A stretch of DNA of 64,000 bases from Zunongwangia sp. HGR-M22 (GCF_027594425.1 NZ_CP115159.1:1-64000); one strand, 5' to 3'. Positions 1 through 10,313 are shown, counted from the first letter of the stretch. A program made the numbers and translations. Notes: a model not told the origin generated them from the letters alone.

Positions 1-278
1 TCACGATGAAAACCATATTTCTCTAATGATTTATCAATAGAATCATCTCCCCAGGGATAATAAAAGCTAAAAAATTTTTCGCTTTGTTTATCGCCTAGTC
101 CGGTGTCGATTAAAATTAATTTATCACCATCTTCGATCAAAAGGCTGCGAGCACCAATATCGATCATGTTATTGCTATCTGCAGGATTTGTTCGCTGCCA
201 TAAACTCTTTGGCACCACGCCAAACATAGCGCCACCGTCTAGTTTAAAGTTTCCTGCTTCGATAGGATATAATTTCAT
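1..278 (-). CDS. MBL-fold metallo-hydrolase (N-terminal part, runs off the window)
   Basis: The first 278 bases encode, on the minus strand, about 92 residues beginning at the ATG whose complement is at 276-278; the rest lies outside the window. The visible part reads like the opening strands of a metallo-beta-lactamase-fold hydrolase: MKLYPIEAGNFKLDGG, then a segment ending LILIDTGLGD, the typical strand and loop before the zinc-binding HxHxDH motif. That motif is not visible, so the family is recognised only from the N-terminal pattern and the substrate cannot be named. It is divergent from the antiporter gene beginning at 450. Confidence is fair for the fold and low for function. Confidence 0.7.
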   Translation of the reverse strand, partial: MKLYPIEAGNFKLDGGAMFGVVPKSLWQRTNPADSNNMIDIGARSLLIEDGDKLILIDTGLGDKQSEKFFSFYYPWGDDSIDKSLEKYGFHR

Positions 279-449
279 AAAAAATCAAATTTAAGCTATA
301 TATCGCAAATTATTAAATCCGTATATTAAATACCGTCAATTGATGTCATTTAACATCATGATTAGAAATAAAGTCAGTTTAAGAAGAGCTTGTGAGCAAA
401 CTAAACTATTTTTAATATTTTTAGCTTTTAAATTAAATCCAAAAGATTA

Positions 450-2333
450 ATGTTAGAATTAGCAGGTATCATCATATTAGGAATATTGGCACAGTGGGTG
501 GCGTGGAAATTTAAAATTCCTGCAATCCTGCCTTTAATATTAATCGGGCTAAGCGTAGGGCCGATTGCAACCTTGTTCACAGAGAACGGAAACAAACTTA
601 TAGAACCCATTTGGAATGGAGAATCTGGTTTATTCCCAGGAGAAAGTTTGTTCTATTTTGTGTCTCTGGCCATAGGCGTAATTCTTTTTGAAGGAGGATT
701 AACGCTGAAAAAAGGTGAAATATTAAATGTTGGTTTTGTAATAGTAAAGCTAATTACCATTGCCGTAATTGTAACTTTTATAGGCGCAGGTATAGCAGCA
801 CACTATATTTTTGATCTAAGCTGGCAAATCTCGTTCTTGTTTGCTTCTTTGATTATTGTTACAGGGCCTACGGTAATTACGCCTATCCTTAGGAATATTC
901 CGTTAAAAAAGGATGTATCCATAATCCTTAAGTGGGAAGGAATTCTTATTGATCCTATTGGTGCACTGGTTGCCGTTTTGGTTTTCGAATTTATTAGTGC
1001 CGGGAAAGGGAAAGAATATACTTCCACGGTACTATTAGAATTTGGTAAGATTGTGCTTTTTGGATTTACATTTGGTTTCACTTTTGCCCATGCATTGGCC
1101 TATAGTATCAAGAAAAATATAATTCCGCATTATTTATTAAACGTACTTACACTGGCGGCCGTTCTAGGTGTATTTGTACTTTCAGATCAATTTGCTCATG
1201 AAAGCGGACTTTTAGCCGTGGTAGTGATGGGAATGGTGATGGGAAATATCGATCTTCCAAACTTAAAAGAACTCTTATATTTCAAAGAATCTTTAAGCGT
1301 TCTTTTAATTTCAATACTATTTATTTTGTTGGCCGCAAATATAAATATGGATGATTTATATTTAATTTTTACTAGTAAAGCTATTTGGTTATTTGCTGTA
1401 ATCGTATTTGTTGTGCGGCCTCTAGGAGTATTTATTAGTAGTATAAACTCTTCACTAAAATTTAATGAAAAGCTTTTTATAAGCTGGGTTGGGCCAAGAG
1501 GTATAGTTGCTGCAGGTATCGCCTCTTTATTTGGTATCGAATTGCAAAGACAAGGCGTAGAAGGCGCAGAATATATTACTCCGCTAGTATTTATGATTGT
1601 GCTGGGAACAGTGCTTTTAAATGCCACAACTGCACGTTTATTTGCTCAGTTAGTAGGTGTATTTTTAAAGAATTCTGAAGGTATTCTTATTATCGGAGCA
1701 TCTTCATTTTCCAGAATCATTGGTAAATACATGGAAGATAACGGCAGGCATGTTGTTTTGGTAGATAATAACGGGATGAATATCAGAAAAGCAAAAAGTA
1801 TGGGGCTAGATGCTATTGAAGAAAATGTATATTCTGAAGATTTAATTAATAATATAGAACTTAATGATATTGGTTATTTAATGGCGATGACCAGTAATAG
1901 CGAAATCAATAAGAACGCTATCAATAAATTTAGAAAGCATTTTGGTGAAAATGGATCCTTTAGAGTGGTCTCTCCGGAAGAAATGTCTGATCCAGAAAAT
2001 AATCCTAAAGAAGGATTATTTTCTCAAACCGATGATTATGTGAAACTAACCAATCTTGCACGAAAATATTCACAAATTCACGAAATTACTTTAAATTCTA
2101 AAGAACATTACGAGGGATTAATTGAAATTTCTAAGACCGATCCAGATATAATTCCCCTTTTCGTTAAAAATGTAGAAGGGAATTTAAGTATCATTCCTTC
2201 CAATAGTAAAGAAGTAGAAATAGAGGAAGATTTTAAACTTGTGTATTTAGGAAAGCAGATGGAAGTTGAGGAAGATTCTAATACTGGTGATGCTGAAGAT
2301 ACCAGAACAAAAACGGAAGAAGGCGAGAATTAA
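450..2333 (+). CDS. CPA1-type cation/proton antiporter with C-terminal TrkA-N domain
   Basis: A 627-residue inner-membrane protein. Residues about 1-400 form many hydrophobic segments of the Na+/H+ exchanger family, including the conserved-looking stretch with LFEGGLTLKKGE and the later WVGPRGIVAAG. From about residue 411 (GILIIGASSFSR) a Rossmann-type TrkA-N nucleotide-binding domain follows, ending in an acidic tail. By family it would exchange Na+ or K+ for protons, with NAD(H) or nucleotide sensing through the TrkA-N domain. It stands alone: the upstream gene is divergent and a strong hairpin terminator at 2350-2388 separates it from the convergent yebC. Ion specificity cannot be read from sequence. 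Confidence 0.9.
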   Translation: MLELAGIIILGILAQWVAWKFKIPAILPLILIGLSVGPIATLFTENGNKLIEPIWNGESGLFPGESLFYFVSLAIGVILFEGGLTLKKGEILNVGFVIVKLITIAVIVTFIGAGIAAHYIFDLSWQISFLFASLIIVTGPTVITPILRNIPLKKDVSIILKWEGILIDPIGALVAVLVFEFISAGKGKEYTSTVLLEFGKIVLFGFTFGFTFAHALAYSIKKNIIPHYLLNVLTLAAVLGVFVLSDQFAHESGLLAVVVMGMVMGNIDLPNLKELLYFKESLSVLLISILFILLAANINMDDLYLIFTSKAIWLFAVIVFVVRPLGVFISSINSSLKFNEKLFISWVGPRGIVAAGIASLFGIELQRQGVEGAEYITPLVFMIVLGTVLLNATTARLFAQLVGVFLKNSEGILIIGASSFSRIIGKYMEDNGRHVVLVDNNGMNIRKAKSMGLDAIEENVYSEDLINNIELNDIGYLMAMTSNSEINKNAINKFRKHFGENGSFRVVSPEEMSDPENNPKEGLFSQTDDYVKLTNLARKYSQIHEITLNSKEHYEGLIEISKTDPDIIPLFVKNVEGNLSIIPSNSKEVEIEEDFKLVYLGKQMEVEEDSNTGDAEDTRTKTEEGEN

Positions 2334-2349
2334 ATAAAGTTTATATCGT

Positions 2350-2388
2350 AAAAAAGCCCAATTTCATGATTTGAAATTGGGCTTTTTT
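2350..2388. terminator. Bidirectional hairpin terminator between the antiporter gene and yebC
   Basis: Two perfectly complementary 17-base arms (2350-2366 and 2372-2388) are separated by a 5-base loop. The arms run from A6 through GCCCAATTTCA, so the hairpin ends in a T-run on either strand. It lies between the convergent antiporter gene (stop 2333) and yebC (stop 2409) and can serve both. Confidence 0.9.
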
Positions 2389-2408
2389 AATAGTATATTT
2401 TGTCTGAA

Positions 2409-3167
2409 TTAATCCTCCTCCATAGCATCAATCAGCTCGTCGGTGATTTCTAGATTATGATATACATTTTGTACATCGTCATCGTCTTCAAATTTTTCAA
2501 TTAGGTTAAGAATTTTTTTAGCGTCTTCAACTGGCAGTTCTATAGTATTTAAAGGAATTCTCTGAACTTCAGAAGATCTAGTTTCGATTTCTAGCTCTTC
2601 TAATTTTGAAGACATAAGACCAAAATCTGGAAAATCGGTATAAACAGTGATAAGGTCCTCTTCTTTTTCAATTTTAGTAGCGCCACCTTCAATAAGTTCA
2701 AGTTCAAATTCTTCAAGGTTCCTTTCAATTTTTTCCTTTTCGAGAACAAAAACTCCTTTTTTATCGAATAAGAATTCTAATGAACCATTTGTACCTAAAC
2801 TACCACCATTTTTAGAGAATATAGATCGTACAGAAGATACGGTACGGTTGGTATTATCGGTGGTACATTCTACGAATATGGCAATACCATTAGGCCCATA
2901 CCCCTCAAAAGTAACCAGCTCATAATTGTCTGCATCTGCCCCACTCGCCTTTTTAATAGCTCTGGCGATGGTATCTTTTGGCATATTTACACCTTTAGCA
3001 TTGCTTATAGCATTTCGCAAGCCTGGGTTAGATTCGGGATCTGGTCCTCCTCCTTCTTTAACTGCAACACTAATTTCTTTAATTGCTCGGGTAAATTGTT
3101 TTGCACGTTTTTTATCCTGTGCACCTTTGCGATGTTTTATATTTGCCCATTTACTGTGTCCGGCCAT
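2409..3167 (-). CDS. yebC: YebC/PmpR-family protein
   Basis: A 252-residue protein beginning MAGHSKWANIKHRKGAQD, the hallmark N-terminus of the YebC/TACO1 family, and matching the family's usual length (about 240-250). Family members are DNA-binding regulators or ribosome-associated translation factors that relieve stalling; which applies here cannot be told from sequence. The acidic C-terminus is also typical. It is transcribed on the minus strand after lepA in map order but with 236 bases between them including lepA's own terminator, so it is probably a separate unit. Confidence 0.93.
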   Translation of the reverse strand: MAGHSKWANIKHRKGAQDKKRAKQFTRAIKEISVAVKEGGGPDPESNPGLRNAISNAKGVNMPKDTIARAIKKASGADADNYELVTFEGYGPNGIAIFVECTTDNTNRTVSSVRSIFSKNGGSLGTNGSLEFLFDKKGVFVLEKEKIERNLEEFELELIEGGATKIEKEEDLITVYTDFPDFGLMSSKLEELEIETRSSEVQRIPLNTIELPVEDAKKILNLIEKFEDDDDVQNVYHNLEITDELIDAMEED

Positions 3168-3351
3168 TTTATCCTTCTTTTTCTGGTTTTTAATCAGTTT
3201 TACTTCAATTTAAGTCGATTTTAATCAAAAATGAAGCAATTTTCACAAATTTAAGAAATTGAGAAGTCAATAAGAAATGAGAGACATCTTCCGTAGAAAT
3301 CCATACAGGAGCATAAAACGAAGCCGATTATTTTCTAACTTTTCTAAAACT

Positions 3352-3386
3352 AAAAAGCCCCATAGCTAAAACTATGAGGCTTTTTT
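3352..3386 (-). terminator. lepA terminator
   Basis: Read on the minus strand, a stem of about 14 pairs (arms 3352-3365 and 3372-3386, one G-U wobble) with a 6-base loop is followed by a U-run, 18 bases beyond the lepA stop codon. The opposite strand would carry an A-C mismatch, so the hairpin is better formed in the lepA transcript. Confidence 0.85.
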
Positions 3387-3403
3387 ATAATTGGTTTAAT
3401 TTC

Positions 3404-5200
3404 TTAATCGTTTAGTTTTAAAACGGCCATAAACGCTTCCTGAGGAATTTCTACATTTCCTACTTGTCGCATACGTTTTTTACCCTTTTTCTGCTTTTCT
3501 AAGAGCTTTCTCTTACGGGAGATATCTCCACCATAACATTTAGCAGTTACATCCTTTCTAAGAGCTTTTACGGTCTCTCTGGCTATAATTTTAGCACCGA
3601 TCGCTGCCTGTATAGGAATATCAAATTGTTGTCTTGGTATTAATTCTTTCAGCTTTTCACACATTTTCTTACCAATATCGTACGCATTGTCTTGGTGCAG
3701 TAAGGCTGAAAGTGCATCCACTTTATTTGCATTAAGTAAAACATCTACTTTAACAAGTTTAGAAGCGCGCATTCCAATAGGAGAATAATCAAAAGAAGCA
3801 TAGCCACGAGAAACTGTTTTTAGACGATCGTAAAAATCAAAAACAATTTCAGCTAACGGCATATCAAAAGAAAGTTCAACACGCTCTGTAGTTAAATATG
3901 TTTGATTAGTAATTTCCCCTCTTTTCTCGATACACAGGGACATTACATTCCCTACATAGTCGGCTTTAGTGATTATAGTAGCTTTTATAAAAGGCTCTTC
4001 TACCCTATTTAAGGTTGAAGGCTCTGGTAAATCTGATGGATTATTTACTAAAATAAGTTCATCAGGATTTTTATTGGTATAAGCATAGTAAGACACGTTA
4101 GGTACCGTAGTAATAACCGTCATGTTAAACTCTCGCTCTAATCGCTCCTGAATTATTTCTAGATGGAGCATTCCTAGGAATCCACATCTAAAACCAAAAC
4201 CTAGTGCTGCAGAGCTTTCTGGCACGAAAGTTAGTGAAGCATCATTAAGCTGAAGTTTTTCCATAGAAGCTCTAAGCTCTTCGTATTCCTCGGTATCTAC
4301 TGGATAAATCCCTGCAAAAACCATTGGTTTTACATCTTCGAAACCGGCAACAGCTTCTGTAGTTGGATTTTTAGCATCGGTAATGGTATCCCCTACTTTT
4401 ACTTCTCTTGCGTCTTTTATACCGGTAATCAAATACCCAACATCGCCGGTTTTGATTTCCTGTTTTGGATGCTGAATTAATTTGAGCGTTCCTACCTCAT
4501 CGGCTGAATAATCCTTGCCTGTAGCGACAAATTTAATGTGCTGTCCTTTTTTGATACTTCCGTTTATAACTCTAAAAAAAGTCTCTACACCACGAAACGG
4601 ATTGTAAACAGAGTCAAATATCAATGCTCTAAGCGGCGCATCAACTTTGCCACTTGGTGCAGGAATTCTCGTGATAATGGCATGCAAAATTTCTTCGATC
4701 CCAATACCTGTTTTTGCACTTGCAGGAATTACTTCTTCACGATTGCAACCTAAAAGATCTACAATATCGTCGGTTACTTCTTCTGGATTCGCACTAGGTA
4801 AATCTACTTTATTTAAAACGGGAATAATTTCTAAATCATTCTCTAAAGCCAGGTACAAGTTAGAAATTGTTTGTGCCTGTATGCTTTGTGCAGCATCAAC
4901 AACCAATAAAGCACCTTCACAGGCTGCGATAGATCTAGAAACTTCGTAAGAAAAATCTACGTGTCCCGGGGTGTCGATAAGGTTAAGTGTATATTGCTCA
5001 CCTTCGTGAACATAATCCATTTGGATTGCATGACTTTTAATAGTGATACCACGCTCCCGCTCCAAATCCATACTATCCAAAAGCTGTGCTTGCTTTTCTC
5101 TTTCTGTTACCGATCCTGTAAAGTCTAAAAGTCTATCTGCTAGTGTACTTTTACCATGATCGATATGGGCGATGATACAAAAGTTACGTATGTGTTTCAT
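3404..5200 (-). CDS. lepA: Elongation factor 4 (LepA)
   Basis: A 598-residue translational GTPase of normal LepA length. It opens with [20 protein letters not shown], containing the G1 motif AHIDHGKST, followed by DTPGHVDF (G3) and NKVDLPSA (G4). The C-terminal domain contains the lepA-typical [20 protein letters not shown] stretch. By family it is a ribosome-binding GTPase that acts on stalled or pre-translocational ribosomes in the cytoplasm. It ends in its own hairpin terminator, and a candidate TAnnTTTG promoter box lies about 180 bases upstream. Confidence 0.97.
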   Translation of the reverse strand: MKHIRNFCIIAHIDHGKSTLADRLLDFTGSVTEREKQAQLLDSMDLERERGITIKSHAIQMDYVHEGEQYTLNLIDTPGHVDFSYEVSRSIAACEGALLVVDAAQSIQAQTISNLYLALENDLEIIPVLNKVDLPSANPEEVTDDIVDLLGCNREEVIPASAKTGIGIEEILHAIITRIPAPSGKVDAPLRALIFDSVYNPFRGVETFFRVINGSIKKGQHIKFVATGKDYSADEVGTLKLIQHPKQEIKTGDVGYLITGIKDAREVKVGDTITDAKNPTTEAVAGFEDVKPMVFAGIYPVDTEEYEELRASMEKLQLNDASLTFVPESSAALGFGFRCGFLGMLHLEIIQERLEREFNMTVITTVPNVSYYAYTNKNPDELILVNNPSDLPEPSTLNRVEEPFIKATIITKADYVGNVMSLCIEKRGEITNQTYLTTERVELSFDMPLAEIVFDFYDRLKTVSRGYASFDYSPIGMRASKLVKVDVLLNANKVDALSALLHQDNAYDIGKKMCEKLKELIPRQQFDIPIQAAIGAKIIARETVKALRKDVTAKCYGGDISRKRKLLEKQKKGKKRMRQVGNVEIPQEAFMAVLKLND

Positions 5201-5633
5201 GCAATTGTGAACGTTAATTGGTTTATACCTTTTACAAGGTTTATTAAGGAACTATCCTCAATTATTTCAATTTTAATGCTAATTTTTTAATTCTTAGCAA
5301 CTTCTCAAAATTCTATTTTATTTTTAATTCCGAAGAAAAATTAGTTTTCCGCAGTATAATTATAAAATTTTTGGGCTGCAAATATAGTGTATTTCAAATA
5401 CCTGATAGAAACTTTAAATAGCTCTTTAAAAATATGATGAATGAGATGACCTATTTAATAATTCTAATTAAAAAATTAAATAATGTTATTGTTAATTATA
5501 AAAAAAGTTAATAAAGTGTTTAAGTTTCATAAAAAAGTTTCTTTTTTTTGTAAAGAAGCTTTTCTGTAAAATTCTAAGATTTGAATTTAAGCTTTTTCAA
5601 AATGCTAATTTAAAACACGAGTAAATAAATATT
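5201..5633. other. AT-rich intergenic region between divergent lepA and the sugar permease gene
   Basis: This 433-base stretch separates two divergently transcribed genes and should carry both promoters. On the minus strand TATATTTG (complement at 5379-5386) matches the Bacteroidota -7 box TAnnTTTG, but I see no TTG at the right distance. No coding signal, repeat or RNA gene was recognised; the permease-side promoter could not be placed. Confidence 0.4.
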
Positions 5634-6893
5634 ATGAGCAATAACTCGAATACTTCCGGAACAAGCAGATCGATCATCATCATTGGGGTCTTATTTTTCA
5701 TCTTTGGTTTTGTAACCTGGTTAAACTCAGTGCTGATTCCGTATTTAAAAACAGCAAACGATCTTAATAACTTCCAATCGTTCTTTGTGGCTTTTGCCTC
5801 TTATATTTCATATTTCGTAATGGCTATTCCTTCAGCTAAGGTTTTAGAAAAAACAGGATTTAAAAAAGGGATGAGTTTAGGTTTAGTGGTGATGGCGGTT
5901 GGCGCATTAATTTTTATTCCGGCCGCAGCATCTAGAACTTATGCTTTATTTCTTACAGGATTGTTTGTACAGGGAACAGGATTAGCACTATTACAATCTG
6001 CAGCAAATCCATATATTACGGTTTTAGGACCTATAGAAAGTGCAGCGAAACGTATTAGTATTATGGGAATTTGCAATAAGGTTGCTGGTGCGCTTGCGCC
6101 ATTAACCTTAGGTGCGATCCTTCTTAAAAACATGGATCAGGTAGAAGCGCGATTAAGTCAACTAAGTGGTGCTGCTCGTGAGGCCGAATTAGATCTTCTT
6201 TCATCTAGAGTAGAAATGCCTTATATTGTAATGGCAATTGTTTTGGTTGGTCTGGCAGTGCTAATTTATTTTTCCTCTTTACCAGAAATTGAAACCGATA
6301 AAGAAGACGAAACTTTAGCCGCAGCAAATAAAGACAAAACGAGTGTTTTGCAATTTCCTAATTTGCTTTTAGGTGCTCTTGCTATGTTTTTATATGTTGG
6401 TGTTGAGGTTATTGCTGGTGATACGGTAATTACATATGCTAAAGATGGACAGGGAATTGCTACTGAAGTGGCTAAGAATTTTACATCGTATACGCTGATT
6501 GCAATGATTGTTGGATATCTAATTGGTACGGTAACTATTCCTAAATTTATAAGTCAGGCAAAAGCCCTTCAAATTTCAGCAATTTTAGGAATCGTTTTAG
6601 GTCTTGCCGCAATTTTTAGCGACGGTTTTGTATCGGTAGTTTGCATATCTATGCTTGGTTTAGCAAATGCGGTTGTTTTTCCTGCAATCTGGCCTTTGGC
6701 TTTAGATGGTTTAGGAAGATTTACCAAAATAGCATCTTCATTTTTAATTATGGCGATTGCTGGGGGAGCTATTGTACCTTTGGCTTATGGATCTTTGGCA
6801 GATAGTATTGGTCTTCAGCAAGCATATTGGGTAGTGATCCCTTGTTACTTATATATTCTTTTCTTTGCAGTAAAAGGACATAAAATAAGATAA
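5634..6893 (+). CDS. FucP/NagP-type sugar MFS transporter
   Basis: A 419-residue inner-membrane permease with about 12 hydrophobic segments. The N-terminus (FFIFGFVTWLNSVLIPYLK) and the LFVQGTGLALLQSAANPY stretch are characteristic of the FucP sugar:H+ symporter subfamily that includes GlcNAc permeases (NagP) of marine bacteria. It is the first gene of a tight operon with a GH20 hexosaminidase (7-base gap) and murQ, which suggests GlcNAc, MurNAc or a GlcNAc-MurNAc product as substrate. This assignment by context is inference; the family itself also transports fucose, galactose and glucose. Confidence 0.85.
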   Translation: MSNNSNTSGTSRSIIIIGVLFFIFGFVTWLNSVLIPYLKTANDLNNFQSFFVAFASYISYFVMAIPSAKVLEKTGFKKGMSLGLVVMAVGALIFIPAAASRTYALFLTGLFVQGTGLALLQSAANPYITVLGPIESAAKRISIMGICNKVAGALAPLTLGAILLKNMDQVEARLSQLSGAAREAELDLLSSRVEMPYIVMAIVLVGLAVLIYFSSLPEIETDKEDETLAAANKDKTSVLQFPNLLLGALAMFLYVGVEVIAGDTVITYAKDGQGIATEVAKNFTSYTLIAMIVGYLIGTVTIPKFISQAKALQISAILGIVLGLAAIFSDGFVSVVCISMLGLANAVVFPAIWPLALDGLGRFTKIASSFLIMAIAGGAIVPLAYGSLADSIGLQQAYWVVIPCYLYILFFAVKGHKIR

Positions 6894-6900
6894 AATTTAA

Positions 6901-8415
6901 TTGATGAAGCTTTTTTTCTTTTCGGTTGTAGTTGTTTTTTCAATGATATTCAATCTTAATGCTCAGGATAAACCGGCAATTATCCCAAAGCCTAATAAAA
7001 TTGAATGGACCGATGGGGAGTTTCAGTTTTCTTCTATAATAAATTACTATTCTAATCCTGAAGCTGATAAAAACTTAGCTCGATTAGAAGATTTACTGAA
7101 AACAACTGGCAGTGAACTGCAAAAAACTTCAGAAGAAGAGGCTCATGTTTCTTTAAAAATTGATAAAAATCTTGCCTCAAAATTAAGTACAGAAGGATAC
7201 CAACTTAAAATCACTTCAGAAAAAATAGAAATTATAGCGGCAGAGAATAGCGGACTTTTCTACGGAATTATAACCCTACGACAGCTATTTCCAGCTGAAG
7301 TAGAAAGTGGTAATATAACGTCAGCATTTACGATTCCTACGGTAAATATTCAGGATAAACCTTACTATCAATGGCGCGGTACCATGATCGATATGGCACG
7401 CAGCTTTTTTGGTTTAGAGTACTTAAAAAAGCATATCGATCGAATGGCTTTATATAAATTAAATCGTCTTCATTTACATTTGAGCGACGATCAAGGCTGG
7501 AGAATAGAGATTAAAAAATGGCCAAAATTAACTGAAATAGGAGGAAAGTCGGCTATAAATGACGGCCAATCTGGTTTTTTAACTCAGGCTGAATTTAAAG
7601 AATTGCAGGCTTATGCCAAAGAGAGAAACGTGATGATTATTCCTGAAATTGATATGCCGGGACATACTTATGCAGCTTTACAAAGTTATCCTGAACTAAA
7701 TTGTGAGAATTTTGAAAATTTAGATCCAAAACGTGCAACGCCACCTGAAGCCTACAACGGTACTGAAGTTGGCTGGAGCAAGTTTTGCATGGAAAAACCG
7801 TTGGTTTACGAATTTATTGCTGATGTTATTGCCGAACTTGCTGAAATTACTGAAGCCCCTTATCTTCATATAGGAGGCGATGAGATTGAGGATAAACATT
7901 ATAAAGATTTCGTTATAAAGGCAGAAAAACTTGTTCGCTTAAATGGGAAAACGACTATTGGTTGGGAAGAAGTAACTCAGGCTCAAGTAGACGTATCGTT
8001 TATTAGTCAGCGTTGGACAGGCACTACAGAGAGTGTTGTTGATACTCGGGTAATCGAATCTATTTGCAAAAACTTTTACCTAGATCATGGCAATGTTCCC
8101 GATCAACCAAATACCTATAGCTGGTGCAAAAAAGACGGTGTTTCTCTAGAAAATGTATATAGTTTTATTTCTGAAAATCGAAAAGCAATTGGAGTAGAAG
8201 GTGCATTATGGACCGAACTTGTACATAATGCTGCAACGGCAGACGATCGCCTTTGGCCAAGAAGTATTGCTGTTGCTGAAGTAGGTTGGACAGCTCCTGA
8301 AAAAAAGAATTATACTGAATTTACTAAACGACTAGGATTGCATGGCAAAAGATTATTTAATTTAGATGTAAATTTCTATACAACACCAAATGTAGATTGG
8401 AATACTACAAAATAG
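6901..8415 (+). CDS. GH20 beta-N-acetylhexosaminidase
   Basis: A 504-residue secreted or periplasmic protein with an N-terminal signal peptide ending about NLNAQ. It has the GH20b-type N-terminal domain (about 25-145), then a TIM barrel starting near YYQWRGTMIDMARSFFGLE. The catalytic pair is in HIGGDE (D327, E328), and the sequence HLHLSDDQGWRIEIKKWP is typical of the family. GH20 enzymes remove terminal GlcNAc by substrate-assisted catalysis. Between the sugar permease and murQ it probably trims GlcNAc from imported disaccharides such as GlcNAc-MurNAc or from chitin oligomers. The barrel looks slightly shorter after HIGGDE than in common chitinolytic GH20s. Confidence 0.92.
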   Translation: MMKLFFFSVVVVFSMIFNLNAQDKPAIIPKPNKIEWTDGEFQFSSIINYYSNPEADKNLARLEDLLKTTGSELQKTSEEEAHVSLKIDKNLASKLSTEGYQLKITSEKIEIIAAENSGLFYGIITLRQLFPAEVESGNITSAFTIPTVNIQDKPYYQWRGTMIDMARSFFGLEYLKKHIDRMALYKLNRLHLHLSDDQGWRIEIKKWPKLTEIGGKSAINDGQSGFLTQAEFKELQAYAKERNVMIIPEIDMPGHTYAALQSYPELNCENFENLDPKRATPPEAYNGTEVGWSKFCMEKPLVYEFIADVIAELAEITEAPYLHIGGDEIEDKHYKDFVIKAEKLVRLNGKTTIGWEEVTQAQVDVSFISQRWTGTTESVVDTRVIESICKNFYLDHGNVPDQPNTYSWCKKDGVSLENVYSFISENRKAIGVEGALWTELVHNAATADDRLWPRSIAVAEVGWTAPEKKNYTEFTKRLGLHGKRLFNLDVNFYTTPNVDWNTTK

Positions 8416-8466
8416 ATTTTCTACAATTGAAAAATAATTAGAACTTGCAGGATGTAATTTTAGCAA

Positions 8467-9291
8467 ATGGAAAGTAAAAAACCCGATACCGAAAAGCAGT
8501 CGAAATATAACGATCTTGAAAAGATGAGTACAGCAGATTTGCTGTCAAACATTAATAAAGAAGATCAAACGATTGCTGAAAATGTACAAAAGCAATTACC
8601 CGCCATTGAAGCCTTGGTAAATGTAATTGTCGAAAATATGCAAAAAGGAGGACGGTTATTTTATATTGGCGCAGGTACTAGCGGTAGATTAGGTGTTTTA
8701 GATGCATCAGAATGTCCGCCAACATTTGGGGTGACGGCAGATATGGTTATTGGTTTGATCGCAGGTGGAGATACAGCCCTAAGAAATGCTGTTGAAAATG
8801 CCGAAGATGATACCAATCAGGCGTGGAAAGATCTTGAAAAGCATAAAATTTCATCAAATGATACTTTAGTTGGTATTGCAGCTTCAGGAACTACACCTTA
8901 TGTAATTGGTGGAATAAATGAAGCCAGAAAACATGGAATTTCAACGGGATGTGTCGCATGTAGCAGTGGAAGCCCTTTAGGCGAAGCTTCAGAATTTCCT
9001 GTAGAAGTAGTTACGGGACCTGAATTTGTTACCGGTAGTACAAGAATGAAAGCAGGTACCGCACAGAAGATGGTTTTAAACATGATTTCTACCAGCGTGA
9101 TGATAAAATTGGGACGAGTAAAAGGCAACCGAATGGTAGATATGCAACTTTCAAATAAAAAATTGGTTGGCCGTGGTACCCAAATGATTATGGAAGAACT
9201 ACAAGTTGCCCAATCTGAAGCTAGAGACTTATTACTAAAACATGGTAGCGTAAGAAATGTTCTTGTTAATTATAAAAAAGAACTCAAATAA
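8467..9291 (+). CDS. murQ: N-acetylmuramic acid 6-phosphate etherase
   Basis: A 274-residue cytoplasmic SIS-domain protein with the MurQ signature YIGAGTSGRLGVLDASECPP (residues 67-85, likely catalytic E82) and TGSTRMKAGTAQKM near residue 190. MurQ cleaves the D-lactyl ether of MurNAc-6-phosphate to give GlcNAc-6-phosphate and D-lactate, the committed step of MurNAc recycling. It is slightly shorter than the usual 295-305 residues at the C-terminus. It follows the GH20 gene by 51 bases in the same operon. The kinase that makes MurNAc-6-phosphate is not in the window. Confidence 0.96.
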   Translation: MESKKPDTEKQSKYNDLEKMSTADLLSNINKEDQTIAENVQKQLPAIEALVNVIVENMQKGGRLFYIGAGTSGRLGVLDASECPPTFGVTADMVIGLIAGGDTALRNAVENAEDDTNQAWKDLEKHKISSNDTLVGIAASGTTPYVIGGINEARKHGISTGCVACSSGSPLGEASEFPVEVVTGPEFVTGSTRMKAGTAQKMVLNMISTSVMIKLGRVKGNRMVDMQLSNKKLVGRGTQMIMEELQVAQSEARDLLLKHGSVRNVLVNYKKELK

Positions 9292-9312
9292 TATCGAAAT
9301 TTGATTTTTAGT

Positions 9313-10068
9313 TTAGAGTAATTTTAAACCTGCTTTTTGATATTTTTGAAGTGATTTTTCAGTAGGATCCAATTCGGTTACCAACGTATCTACCTGGGTA
9401 AGATCACATATTTTATATCTATTTACTGTATTTAGCTTTTTCGAAATACTTAATGAAACGATCTTTTTAGATGAATTAACCATCGCTTTCTTCATCTGTG
9501 CGATTTCCCAGTCAATTTCGGTAATTCCTTTTTCCAGATCCATATAGCCGGTTCCCAAAAAACAGATATCTGCAGTAATTTCAGCTAAAGTATTGATAGA
9601 ACTTCCCCCGGTAGCCAGCTGCGATCCTTTAGACAGTTTACCACCAATTAAATGTACTTCGCTTTGCATTGAAGAATTATTAAGCAATTCTACCGCCATT
9701 GGTAAGCTTGGAGTAAAGAATGTAAGATTCATCTTTTTGGGTAATAATTTCGCCAATTCTAAATTTGTAGACCCACCCGTTATAAGCACAACGTCGCCAG
9801 TATTCAATAAAGAAATACCTTTTTTCGCAATAATAGATTTGTTTTCGTATTCGTAGATTTCACGATTTTGATCGGTATGAATATTGAAACCATTAGAAAC
9901 TGCACCGCCATGAACTTTTTTTAGAAGTTTTTGTTTATCTAACTCAACAAGGTCTCTACGAACGGTATCCATAGAAACATTTAGTATGCTGGTCAAATCA
10001 CTTAATAGTACTCTGTTATGTAAATGAACCTCATTAAGAATGATGTCGTGACGCTCTGTCTTTTTCAT
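9313..10068 (-). CDS. DeoR/GlpR-family transcriptional regulator
   Basis: A 251-residue regulator with an N-terminal DeoR helix-turn-helix (residues 5-57, including LLSDLTSILNVSMDTVRRDL and KKVHGGAVS) and a C-terminal DeoR sensor domain that binds phosphorylated sugars. It is convergent with murQ and divergent from the SusC/SusD pair, so it is well placed to control the amino-sugar operons on both sides. The inducer is probably a sugar phosphate such as GlcNAc-6-P or MurNAc-6-P; this is inference from context. Confidence 0.92.
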   Translation of the reverse strand: MKKTERHDIILNEVHLHNRVLLSDLTSILNVSMDTVRRDLVELDKQKLLKKVHGGAVSNGFNIHTDQNREIYEYENKSIIAKKGISLLNTGDVVLITGGSTNLELAKLLPKKMNLTFFTPSLPMAVELLNNSSMQSEVHLIGGKLSKGSQLATGGSSINTLAEITADICFLGTGYMDLEKGITEIDWEIAQMKKAMVNSSKKIVSLSISKKLNTVNRYKICDLTQVDTLVTELDPTEKSLQKYQKAGLKLL

Positions 10069-10254
10069 AATTTCTCAGCAATAATGCTTATCCAGTTAAT
10101 AAGTTTTTAATTCAGTTTTAAATTTGTTAAAAAAATAGTAAAAATGAAAGTATGTATAATTTATAACTAATGCTAATAATGCGACTTAAAACTGCAAAAT
10201 TATATTCTTATTTTCTTAATTAATGCATTTATTTTTAATATTTGCTGTTTTTTA

Positions 10255-10285
10255 TTGCATTTAATGTTATTATATGATAAGTTTG
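10255..10285 (+). promoter_or_regulatory. Bacteroidota-type promoter of the susC/susD operon
   Basis: TTG at 10255-10257 and TAAGTTTG at 10278-10285 (matching TAnnTTTG) are separated by exactly 20 bases, the spacing expected for the Bacteroidota primary sigma factor. The susC-like ATG follows at 10314, leaving a short leader of about 20 bases. Confidence 0.7.
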
Positions 10286-10313
10286 TTTATAACCAATTGT
10301 TAACTAATTTCTT

